From UBA5009 sp038043185 (GTDB taxonomy: Bacteria; Bdellovibrionota; Bdellovibrionia; Bdellovibrionales; Bdellovibrionaceae), in assembly GCA_038043185.1 (NCBI GenBank), contig JBBTCO010000010.1, positions 1 to 64,000 on the forward strand: a stretch of DNA of 64,000 nucleotides, in the 5' to 3' direction. The position numbers and the translations under genes were made by a program. Shown in pieces: positions 33,922 through 41,736 of this stretch (within the stretch, counting starts at the first letter, position 1; each line of letters opens with the position of its first letter). The notes under the pieces were generated by a model, which saw only the letters and a program-made list of their open reading frames with translations, had not been told where the DNA came from and made no database searches.

Positions 33922-34458
33922 TTAATTTCCGTGGACGCCGTAAAGGCTATCGTATTTGCAGTACCAATTATAAAATGCGGTTGCTTTGAAAGCTTTCCAC
34001 ATTTTAGTTTCTTTAAATCGAGCCAAGACAGTTTCACGATATTTCAGGATCAGGGCTTTAAAAATAAAGAAAGCAAGAGGAGCAAGCAGAATAGAAACAA
34101 CCATAGAGCCCATAACAATGCTGTTATTGAAACGTGTCATTGGGACTAAAGGAGCGTTGTAAAGACTGACAAACAGGGGACGCAGAGCTGGGCTTTGAAG
34201 AAATTTTTGTCCAAGAACGTCGGCGACAGGGTCAAAAAGATAAGCGACAAATTTAAAGAAGAAGGCGGATAAAAAGGCAGCACCCAATTGAATTCGAAAA
34301 ATAAAAACTAAAAGAAAAATGAGTAGAGTTTGCAGCGAAATAAAGGGAGCAAAACCCAGAATTATTCCGCAAGTAAGTCCAGCAGCCAAAGGGTTAGTGC
34401 CTGTATCGGAATTAAGGAGTTTAAAAAAGGCAAAAATTTGCTTTAAGAGTAATGTCAT
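33922..34458 (-). CDS. TIGR03546-like integral membrane protein
   Basis: This 178-residue protein has three or more membrane spans (about residues 26-55, 58-75 and 112-135). The N-terminal region SDTGTNPLAAGLTCGIILGFAP resembles DUF2062-type membrane proteins. It is the upstream partner of the TIGR03545-like gene and very likely shares its transcript. The function is unknown. The pairing suggests that the small membrane protein and the large periplasmic protein form a complex. Confidence 0.65.
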   Translation of the reverse strand: MTLLLKQIFAFFKLLNSDTGTNPLAAGLTCGIILGFAPFISLQTLLIFLLVFIFRIQLGAAFLSAFFFKFVAYLFDPVADVLGQKFLQSPALRPLFVSLYNAPLVPMTRFNNSIVMGSMVVSILLAPLAFFIFKALILKYRETVLARFKETKMWKAFKATAFYNWYCKYDSLYGVHGN

Positions 34459-34624
34459 ATGTCCTCATCTAAATTGAAATTAACTAGGGCGTGTCCTCAA
34501 TAACTTCAAATATTTCCTGTGAATTTGCAAGAGGAGTAGGAATTCTGTGCCGAGTCGAAGTTTTTTGTTAAGATATGATTTATCAACAGAGAGTTTCTCT
34601 GTACACTAGGTCTACGAGGTTGCG

Positions 34625-35230
34625 ATGAATTTGAAAGAATACATTCAGAGTAGTTTTAAGGAATCGGCAAACAACCTCGTGAAACTGTCCGAATCAGGCG
34701 AAGTCCAAGCTCAGCTGATGACTGCGGCTGAATGGATTATCGAAAGTATAAAGAAGGGTGGTAAACTCTTAACTGCAGGAAATGGTGGCTCAGCAGCAGA
34801 TGCTCAGCACATTGCTGCAGAACTTGTGGCCAAGCTTTCCAGGGACCGAACCTCGATTGCGGCAATTGCCCTGACGGTGGATACTTCCTTGTTAACAGCG
34901 GTCGGCAATGACTATGGTTATGATTTTATTTATGATCGGCAGCTGCAAGGTTTAGCGCAACCTCCTGATATTTTCTTGGCTATTACGACATCTGGAAATT
35001 CAAAAAATATTTTAAAGGCACTTGAGCGGGCCAAATTGAAAAATGTTAAATCTATTTTATTAACTGGTTTTGACGGTGGAAAAGCGCGAGCCCTTGCTGA
35101 TCTTACTATTCTTGCTCCTGGAAATCAGACGGCACAAATTCAAGAAGCCCACATTGCGATTTATCATACTCTTTGTTTTCTAATTGAAAAATCTTTGGTT
35201 GAGTCAGGTCATGTCAAGTACTTGGACTGA
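34625..35230 (+). CDS. gmhA: Sedoheptulose-7-phosphate isomerase
   Basis: The enzyme makes D-glycero-D-manno-heptose 7-phosphate, the first step toward the heptose of the LPS inner core. It has 201 residues with one SIS domain. The motif GNGGSAADAQH (52-62) and STSGNS-like TTSGNS (121-126) bind substrate. The zinc-site residues of E. coli GmhA have counterparts His62, Glu66, Gln173 and His181. The 3' end overlaps the convergent membrane-protein gene by 27 bases. Confidence 0.93.
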   Translation: MNLKEYIQSSFKESANNLVKLSESGEVQAQLMTAAEWIIESIKKGGKLLTAGNGGSAADAQHIAAELVAKLSRDRTSIAAIALTVDTSLLTAVGNDYGYDFIYDRQLQGLAQPPDIFLAITTSGNSKNILKALERAKLKNVKSILLTGFDGGKARALADLTILAPGNQTAQIQEAHIAIYHTLCFLIEKSLVESGHVKYLD

Positions 35231-36202
35231 TTTTTCTTTTCTTTGCAAATAAAAGAAAGCTCCGATCAATCCAAATGACATTTGGAAAATTTGCATTGCC
35301 GTGATGATAGTTGGTCCTAATTCAGATTTATAGCCAAGATAATTATTAAACAAAAAGTAAAAGGCGGCCTGACCAACGCCAATACCTGCTGGGGAAATTG
35401 GAACAGCTGTAGCCATGAATCCCAGTGGAGCAACTAAAAAGTAGGTGGACCATTTGGCGTTTTCCGCTAAACCGGAAACTTGTCCGGCAAGAATAAGAAA
35501 AAAGATCCCGGCGATTTGTGCGATTAAACTATAACCAACAACTTGAAGCAGCCGCCAAGGGGAACTGCCATAGAGCTGAGTAGAGGTGTAAAGTTTAATA
35601 AATTTTTCTTTTTTGGGTAGGAGCTCTAAAATTTTTTGAATCTTACTTTGAAAAAAATATTTTCGTGTAAATAATAAAAACAAAGTAAGAGTGAAAACAA
35701 AAAAGATTAAACAAAAAATAAAGAAAAGTTTATGAAGAATCACAGAAGATTGAATGTGCTGAAAATCATAAATCATCACCACCAGCGCCATTAACACCAT
35801 CGTGTAAAGTCCAAGAATGCGATCCACCGCAACGCTAGAAATAGCGGCTACTTTCGAATCGGTTTGCTCTTTATAAAAATAAAAAGCTTTAACTAAATCT
35901 CCCCCAACTCCGCCCGGCATGGCGTAATTGAAAAAAGTCCCGATCAGAGTCAGCTTTAGCAAAGGCCAAGTTCGAGCTTCAATATTTTGTGTTTTTAATA
36001 GAACACCCCAACGAAGAGTAGCAAAGATGAAACTAAGGCCTAAAAGCACAGTACCAAGAATAAAAGGGACTGGGCTCAGCATGCTTTTTAAGGCAGAAAA
36101 GTTTAATTTACCTGATTGAACAAGCCAGTAAATAATTCCGGCGGCGATCAAAATTTTAATTAGGGTGCTGAGATGTTTTCGATAGGATTTAGTTTGGTCC
36201 AT
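35204..36202 (-). CDS. Lysylphosphatidylglycerol synthase TM-region / UPF0104-type membrane protein
   Basis: This 332-residue protein has about eight hydrophobic spans. The segment GTFFNYAMPGGVGGDLVKAFYFYK and the later PISPAGIGVGQAAFYFLF are hallmarks of the family that includes the flippase domain of MprF and AglD. Members are thought to move lipids or lipid-linked sugars. It starts 8 bases after the kdsA stop on the same strand, in an LPS-precursor neighbourhood. Its actual substrate is unknown. Confidence 0.85.
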   Translation of the reverse strand: MDQTKSYRKHLSTLIKILIAAGIIYWLVQSGKLNFSALKSMLSPVPFILGTVLLGLSFIFATLRWGVLLKTQNIEARTWPLLKLTLIGTFFNYAMPGGVGGDLVKAFYFYKEQTDSKVAAISSVAVDRILGLYTMVLMALVVMIYDFQHIQSSVILHKLFFIFCLIFFVFTLTLFLLFTRKYFFQSKIQKILELLPKKEKFIKLYTSTQLYGSSPWRLLQVVGYSLIAQIAGIFFLILAGQVSGLAENAKWSTYFLVAPLGFMATAVPISPAGIGVGQAAFYFLFNNYLGYKSELGPTIITAMQIFQMSFGLIGAFFYLQRKEKSVQVLDMT

Positions 36203-36210
36203 TCAAACAC

Positions 36211-37065
36211 TCAACCAGGATTATGAGTTTTAAAAATATTTTGTAAGTTCATAAGCACTTTTTCTAAGTTTTTAAGAGGAAGCGAGGTCGGTCCATCACA
36301 CAGAGCTTGCTCGGGACGTGGATGAGTTTCTAAAAAGACGCCATCGACTCCGACAGCCATTGCGGCTCGCGCTAAGGGCCAAACCATCTCGCTGCGGCCA
36401 CCACTGCTTTCGCCAGTGGCTCCAGGAAGCTGAGTGGAGTGGGTCGCATCCATAATTACAGGAAACCCAAGATTTCGCATTTCAACTAAACCGGTCATGT
36501 CATTGATCAAACGATTGTAGCCAAAGGTTGTGCCACGATCACAGAGAAGAATTTTGCTATTCCCGGCTTGTACGGCCTTATTGGCAATGGATTTCATATC
36601 CCATGGAGCCAGAAATTGGCCTTTTTTAATATGAATAACTTTGCCCGTTTGAGCTGCGGCGATTAAAAGATCGGTTTGTCGCGACAGAAATGCGGGGATT
36701 TGTAAAACATCAGCAATTTCAGCGACTGGCCCCACCTGCTGAGTTTCATGAACATCCGTCAATAGGGGAGCGTCGAGTTTCGTCTTTAGTTTTAAAAGGG
36801 ACTTAAGAGCTTGATCGACGCCAGGACCGCGAAAACTAGCGGAGCTTTGTCGATTGGCTTTATCAAAAGAGCATTTGAGAATCCAAGGAATGCCTAAAGT
36901 TTTGGTGACTCGTTGAATTTCTTGGCCGGTTTCCATTACTAAGCCTTCGTCTTCAATGATATCAGGTCCAGCAAAGAGAACAAAATTCTTTGCATCACCC
37001 CAAGTGAAGGTTCTTGAACCGAATTGAAATGAAACTGTCTTTGCGAGCGAATTAAATCCTGTCAT
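36211..37065 (-). CDS. kdsA: 3-deoxy-8-phosphooctulonate (Kdo-8-P) synthase
   Basis: KdsA condenses phosphoenolpyruvate with arabinose 5-phosphate to make Kdo-8-P for LPS. The ATG at 37065 gives 284 residues, the same as the E. coli enzyme. A TTG at 37101 would overlap the upstream gene. Motifs LKCSFDKANRQS, CDRGTTFGYNRLINDM, DATHSTQLPG and ETHPRP are intact. At the position that is Asn in metal-independent and Cys in metal-dependent enzymes there is Asp (FAGPDII, residue 35). It follows the aminotransferase gene by 7 bases. Confidence 0.95.
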   Translation of the reverse strand: MTGFNSLAKTVSFQFGSRTFTWGDAKNFVLFAGPDIIEDEGLVMETGQEIQRVTKTLGIPWILKCSFDKANRQSSASFRGPGVDQALKSLLKLKTKLDAPLLTDVHETQQVGPVAEIADVLQIPAFLSRQTDLLIAAAQTGKVIHIKKGQFLAPWDMKSIANKAVQAGNSKILLCDRGTTFGYNRLINDMTGLVEMRNLGFPVIMDATHSTQLPGATGESSGGRSEMVWPLARAAMAVGVDGVFLETHPRPEQALCDGPTSLPLKNLEKVLMNLQNIFKTHNPG

Positions 37066-37072
37066 TCGGCTG

Positions 37073-38185
37073 TTATCGCACAGCTTTGATGACGCATTCA
37101 ATGATTTTATCTTGTGTCGCTCTGTCCATATCAGGAAACATCGGTAGACTAATCACATGTTCGGCGGCCCAGCGCGCTTTTGCTATGTCTGTTGTGGGAT
37201 TAGCCGTGTGTTCTTTGTACCAGGGCTGGTCAGGCATTGTGCGGGGATAATGAACTGTTGTTGGAACACCCATCTCGGAGAGCTTTTTTTGGAAAGCATC
37301 ACGATTGTTAACCGTTAAAGTGTATTGAGCCCAAACGCTATCCCGATCTGATTTTATATGAGGGAAAGAAAAATCCGCAGCTTTAATTTCTGCAAAGGCT
37401 TGATTGAAGGTTTTAGCAATACGCTGTCTTTGCTCAATTTCCCAGTCGTAACGCTCCATTTTTGCCAAGAGCACTGCGCATTGAATTGTATCTAAACGGC
37501 CATTTAATCCTAAGCGGGTGTGATAATAACGGCTTTCAGAGCCGTGATCGCGAATTTCCTTCATCGCCTTATAGAGTTTATCGTCATTCGTAAAAATGGC
37601 CCCACCATCGCCATAACAACCTAAGGGTTTGGCCGGATAAAAGCTGGTTCCCCCGACAGTACAGAGGCTGCCGCTGCGTTTATTTTTGTACTTCGCTCCA
37701 TAACTTTGGGCAAGATCTTCAATGACAAAAAGATTGTGTTTTTTAGCAATCGCATTGATTTCGTCCATATCGGCAACTTGTCCGTACAAAGACACTGGCA
37801 TGATTGCTTTAGTTTTTGGAGTGATGGCAGCTTCAATTTTTGCTGAATCAATATTGAAGGTCACTGGATCAATATCTACATAAATCGGTTTAGCTCCTGC
37901 CAAAACTATGGTTTCTGCTGTCGCAATAAATGAAAATGCGGTGGTAATAACTTCGTCCCCTGCTTTGATTCCCAAAGCCATCATGGGAATCAGAAGTGAG
38001 TCTGTTCCACTCGCGCAAGCAATTGAGTATTTAACGCCTGTATGTTGAGCAAGTTTAGTTTCAAGCTCTTGCACTTCGGGCCCATTAATGTAAGCCCCGC
38101 TCTCGAGGACTTTAGTGATCCGAGAGTTAATTGATTCTTTAAGTGCATTGTATTGAGTTTTTAAATCGATGAATGGGATAGACAT
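37073..38185 (-). CDS. DegT/DnrJ/EryC1/StrS-family sugar aminotransferase (WbpE-like)
   Basis: This is a PLP enzyme of nucleotide-sugar amination. The ATG at 38185 is preceded by GGAGG and gives 370 residues, where upstream in-frame starts have no family similarity. The PLP lysine is in SFYPAKPLGCYGDGG (Lys186), and Asp157 (VIEDLAQS) would contact the pyridine nitrogen. It closely resembles my memory of WbpE, which aminates UDP-3-keto-GlcNAcA in O-antigen synthesis, so that substrate is plausible but unproven. It heads the kdsA-containing run. Confidence 0.9.
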   Translation of the reverse strand: MSIPFIDLKTQYNALKESINSRITKVLESGAYINGPEVQELETKLAQHTGVKYSIACASGTDSLLIPMMALGIKAGDEVITTAFSFIATAETIVLAGAKPIYVDIDPVTFNIDSAKIEAAITPKTKAIMPVSLYGQVADMDEINAIAKKHNLFVIEDLAQSYGAKYKNKRSGSLCTVGGTSFYPAKPLGCYGDGGAIFTNDDKLYKAMKEIRDHGSESRYYHTRLGLNGRLDTIQCAVLLAKMERYDWEIEQRQRIAKTFNQAFAEIKAADFSFPHIKSDRDSVWAQYTLTVNNRDAFQKKLSEMGVPTTVHYPRTMPDQPWYKEHTANPTTDIAKARWAAEHVISLPMFPDMDRATQDKIIECVIKAVR

Positions 38186-38390
38186 TGAGCCTCCATGAAA
38201 AAATACAGAATTAATATTAGTTTCCTTGCTTGGGCAACGGAAAGCAAAGCGAAATTTCTGTGTGTAGAAATTTATTTTTGCATCCATAATCTTTGTGTCT
38301 TTCAGTCCTCACGTGGACAAGGCTTGTGTGGTCCAGAGATGACAATCTGAATCATTGCTCTTTTTTTCAGTTCGAGGAATCATCATTTCT

Positions 38391-39692
38391 ATGGACAATA
38401 AAACACACATAAATAAAAAAAATCGAATTTTTAGCAAAATGGCTTTTGGTCTGGTGGTGGGTCTATTGCTGACTGGAGTAAAATCGATTGCCGGTTTTTC
38501 CAATTACAATTCCATATTGATCGGTGATCTTTCCGCGGGAATGGGCGGAGCGGCTACAGCTGTGGTTGGCGATTCGTCGGGCTCGGCATTTTATAATCCT
38601 GCAACTTTGGCGCAACTCGAAGGGGATTCATTTTCTGCAGCGGTGGGAATTTATAAAAAATTCGACACTGTTTTTGGCGAGAACGAGGACTTTACCAAAG
38701 CTCCGCTGCGAGTGAATCAAGGCTATTTTCGTTCTTTACCAGCCTCGACAGGTAACGTCCTTCGACTTGGAAAATACAACGTCGCTTTATCCATTCTGGT
38801 TCCTGACTTTGAAGAGTTTAAGGGTGATCTTAAAAAGCAAGATGAGAATGCCACAACCTTATCTGTGACTGACGAATCCTTATGGGTAGGTGCGGGTGTT
38901 GCTCAAAGTATTTCAGAGACGGAATCTGCGGGAGTCTCTGCTTATTATACGGCAAGAAGTTTCTCTCGTTCTTTAAATGATCGAACTTATCCGTCAGCAA
39001 CCCGAGCTCAACTTTACACTGAAGAAAAGACATTGGTTGAAAACGCCGTACTTTTTATTTTTGGCTATTATAAAAAACTTTCTGACAAGGCAGCGCTTGG
39101 ATTGAGCCTAAGATCGCCGGCAGTAAAGATTGCCAGTCATGCAAATGTTTTTCGGTCGAATACAACTGTTGATACCTCGGTTCCTTCAATGACTCGTCCT
39201 ACAGAAAATTATCCTGATGAAGGTTCGCGGGTAGTCATACCTGGAAAACTTGCTATAGGGCTGAGTTATCAGCAGGATCCAACTTTACTGTGGGCTGCGG
39301 ATGTCAGTTTGCACGAAGGAATAAGTTACATCGATATCATCAACGAAAGTATTGGTTCTCGAGTGGATCACAAATCGGTATGGAATGCGGCGATTGGAGT
39401 CGAGAAAGCATTTCGCGATTGGTTAAAGGTCAGGATTGGCGCTTATACAAACTTTTCATCTCATCACGAGCCCAATCCTGATTTTCAGCAGCTTCAAGAA
39501 GATAAGGTGGATATGCTTGGATTTAGTGCGAATGTCGTATTTATTGCTGGTAAAAAAATTAGTTATACTTTTGGCGGCTATTACACAGGCGGTCGTGGAC
39601 GTTCAATTCAAAGAATTCAGCAGCAATATGAAATCGTTACGAAAAATCAAAATGTCTTTACCATGCTGGTGGGCACTGCCTTTCATTTTTAA
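38391..39692 (+). CDS. FadL/OmpP1-like outer membrane protein
   Basis: This is a predicted 433-residue outer membrane barrel. After a signal peptide (hydrophobic core AFGLVVGLLLTGVKSIAG) comes the family N-terminal signature GDLSAGMGGAATAVVGDSSGSAFYNPATLA in two parts (GDLSAGMGGAATAVVGD, then SAFYNPATLA). Alternating amphipathic strands continue to the terminal phenylalanine (GTAFHF), typical for Bam-inserted barrels. Family members take up fatty acids or other hydrophobic compounds. It is transcribed away from the aminotransferase gene. The ATG at 38436 is a possible later start. Confidence 0.8.
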   Translation: MDNKTHINKKNRIFSKMAFGLVVGLLLTGVKSIAGFSNYNSILIGDLSAGMGGAATAVVGDSSGSAFYNPATLAQLEGDSFSAAVGIYKKFDTVFGENEDFTKAPLRVNQGYFRSLPASTGNVLRLGKYNVALSILVPDFEEFKGDLKKQDENATTLSVTDESLWVGAGVAQSISETESAGVSAYYTARSFSRSLNDRTYPSATRAQLYTEEKTLVENAVLFIFGYYKKLSDKAALGLSLRSPAVKIASHANVFRSNTTVDTSVPSMTRPTENYPDEGSRVVIPGKLAIGLSYQQDPTLLWAADVSLHEGISYIDIINESIGSRVDHKSVWNAAIGVEKAFRDWLKVRIGAYTNFSSHHEPNPDFQQLQEDKVDMLGFSANVVFIAGKKISYTFGGYYTGGRGRSIQRIQQQYEIVTKNQNVFTMLVGTAFHF

Positions 39693-39777
39693 TCGACACA
39701 ACGTGAGAAAAGCTTGATTTAAATATCATTCCCCTCTATCGGTTCCTAATTGGAACTCAAAACAAGAAGAGGGAGTT

Positions 39778-40185
39778 ATGAAATCTATATATGCATATGA
39801 ACTGGGTTTTGTGAAATTATTTGCCATTTTTACTTTATCTTTTTTTACCTCAGCAGCAAATGCCTCTGAGTACGAAGTTGTCGGACACATCAGCACGAAA
39901 ATATTGACTCTGGATTTGAAAGAAAAAGTGGCAACGAAGGCCGCTTGTGATTTGTATGTTCAAAGATTTGAATATTTGGCCGATCTTAAAATCATCAATA
40001 TTGATCTTTCCGAAGTGGTGAGTTGTCCATTGGATAATATTGCAGCTAGAAAAGCCCGTTTGGACTGGAGCATGCCATTTAATTTTTCTGCACAAAAAAA
40101 TGTTTATTTAAGAGTCAACGGACTTGTTTTGGGTACTATCACTATCAACGATCAAAGCGTTTTATTTAAGCCGAGGGGTAAATAA
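39778..40185 (+). CDS. Small secreted protein preceding the S8 protease
   Basis: I do not recognise this 135-residue protein. A signal peptide ends near SAANA-SE (about residue 29). The mature part is about 106 residues with two cysteines (in KAACDL and VVSCPL), suggesting one disulphide, and looks mainly beta-stranded. A strong ribosome site (AAGAGGGAG) precedes the ATG. Its stop overlaps the protease start by one base (TAATG), so the two are translationally coupled. A chaperone or inhibitor role for the protease is an inference. Confidence 0.7.
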   Translation: MKSIYAYELGFVKLFAIFTLSFFTSAANASEYEVVGHISTKILTLDLKEKVATKAACDLYVQRFEYLADLKIINIDLSEVVSCPLDNIAARKARLDWSMPFNFSAQKNVYLRVNGLVLGTITINDQSVLFKPRGK

Positions 40186-41735
40186 TGAATATGAAATTAA
40201 TCATCATTTTTTCTAGTGTTCTTCTTTTGATTAGCGAACTTGCTACAGCATCCGCTTTTGTTGATCCGCGTTTGCAAAATTTTGTTCGGCAAAGTGGAGT
40301 GAAAAAAGCCCGAGTCATTGCTTTAATGAGGAACGACACTGCTGGGTTTGCAGCTCCACAAAGATATAATTTTCGTTCAGTTCATCAATTTTTAACTGCT
40401 CGTACGCGAGTTTCGTGGGAACAAGTTAAAGCTGCGGTCGCACGAGCACCTGCTGCTGATATTTCTATTCTCAATGCATTTTGGATTAATAATTCCATTG
40501 TTGCTGATGTGAGTCCGCAAGGTTTGCGAATACTTGCGCAAGTTCCAAATATCGAAAAAATTTATTTAAATGGCGAGATCCAATACGTCAGACCTGTTAC
40601 TGCCGGCCGCCCTTTCCGTGCACAACGAGGGGATCCGACTCAATATCCTTATGATTTGATCGACATTGGAATCGATAAACTCATGGAGAAAAGACCTGAT
40701 CTTTTAGGTCAAGGAGTCCGTGTTGGTTTGATTGATACTGGTGTGGATGGAAAACATCCAGCTTTAGCAGGTAAGATTGCTTTGTTTTACGATGCAGCTT
40801 CAAATCAGATTAAAGAACCTTATGATGCCGATGCACATGGAACCCATACTGCTGGAACAATTGCTGGAGGTGACAGACAAGGAATAAATATCGGTGTAGC
40901 TCCGAAGGCTCACTTGGTGGCTTCAGCCGCACTTTCAGGTTACAGTCATATGTTGCGCGCTATGGAATTCATGTTGGATCCGGATAAAAATCCCAACACC
41001 AATGATCAACCCAGATTAATAAGTAATTCTTGGAATAGTGGTGGAGCTCCTGATCAGGAACTTTTCTATCGGGCGATTTCAGCTTGGGAAGCAGCCGGAA
41101 TTTTGCCGGTTTTTTCAGCGGGAAATGCGGGCCCAAGTCCTAAAACAATCACTCGTCCCCACGAGCATCCAGGGGTAATCGCGGTTGCGGCTACTGGTAA
41201 GGATGGCAAAGTTGCGAATTTTAGTTCTCGGGGACCTGCAGAGTTTCAAGGGAAGGTCGTGCAGAAACCTGATCTTTCCGCTCCTGGTGTAGATATTATA
41301 TCTAGTGTTCCAGGGGGAACTCTTCAGTCAATGTCGGGAACTTCAATGGCTTGTCCTCATGCTGCCGGTGTCGTGGCACTGATGCTTCAAGCAAATCCAA
41401 ATTTAAATCCCGCACAAATTCGTGAAATTTTAACGAAAACTTTAATTCTTGTTAACGAGAATGGTTCACCTAGTCCAACTCAAGTTTGGAATGCCTCGTA
41501 TGGCATGGGCCGCTTGAATGCTCTGGCTGCCATACAGGTTGTAACTGGTTTGCGTACGATGAATCGAGATCTCGTCATGGCTCAATTTCAACCGACTTCG
41601 GCATTTAGAAATATCGTTAGTGCGTTTGATACTTTGGTTTCTCGAGTTTCACGCTTAAATACCGTCGACACGAGCGATCTTACGGGTCAGTTTAGGACAA
41701 ATCCTTCTCAATGGATGGATGGTTCTCGCCTGTAA
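40185..41735 (+). CDS. Secreted subtilisin-like serine protease (S8)
   Basis: This 516-residue exported protease has a signal peptide of about 24 residues, then an inhibitor-I9-like propeptide (about 25-140), then the catalytic domain. The triad is Asp184 (LIDTGVDG), His218 (DAHGTHTAG) and Ser387 (GTSMACPHAAG), with the oxyanion Asn314 (SAGNAGP). About 50 residues without clear family follow the catalytic domain. It is likely secreted or surface-exposed, and in a predatory lineage it would fit prey digestion (inference). An ATG at 40191 is an alternative start. Confidence 0.95.
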   Translation: MNMKLIIIFSSVLLLISELATASAFVDPRLQNFVRQSGVKKARVIALMRNDTAGFAAPQRYNFRSVHQFLTARTRVSWEQVKAAVARAPAADISILNAFWINNSIVADVSPQGLRILAQVPNIEKIYLNGEIQYVRPVTAGRPFRAQRGDPTQYPYDLIDIGIDKLMEKRPDLLGQGVRVGLIDTGVDGKHPALAGKIALFYDAASNQIKEPYDADAHGTHTAGTIAGGDRQGINIGVAPKAHLVASAALSGYSHMLRAMEFMLDPDKNPNTNDQPRLISNSWNSGGAPDQELFYRAISAWEAAGILPVFSAGNAGPSPKTITRPHEHPGVIAVAATGKDGKVANFSSRGPAEFQGKVVQKPDLSAPGVDIISSVPGGTLQSMSGTSMACPHAAGVVALMLQANPNLNPAQIREILTKTLILVNENGSPSPTQVWNASYGMGRLNALAAIQVVTGLRTMNRDLVMAQFQPTSAFRNIVSAFDTLVSRVSRLNTVDTSDLTGQFRTNPSQWMDGSRL

Positions 41736-41736
41736 A

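Noticed and set aside
37066..37101. TTG start 12 codons upstream for kdsA
   Set aside because: It would overlap the aminotransferase coding end and gives a length above the family norm of 284.
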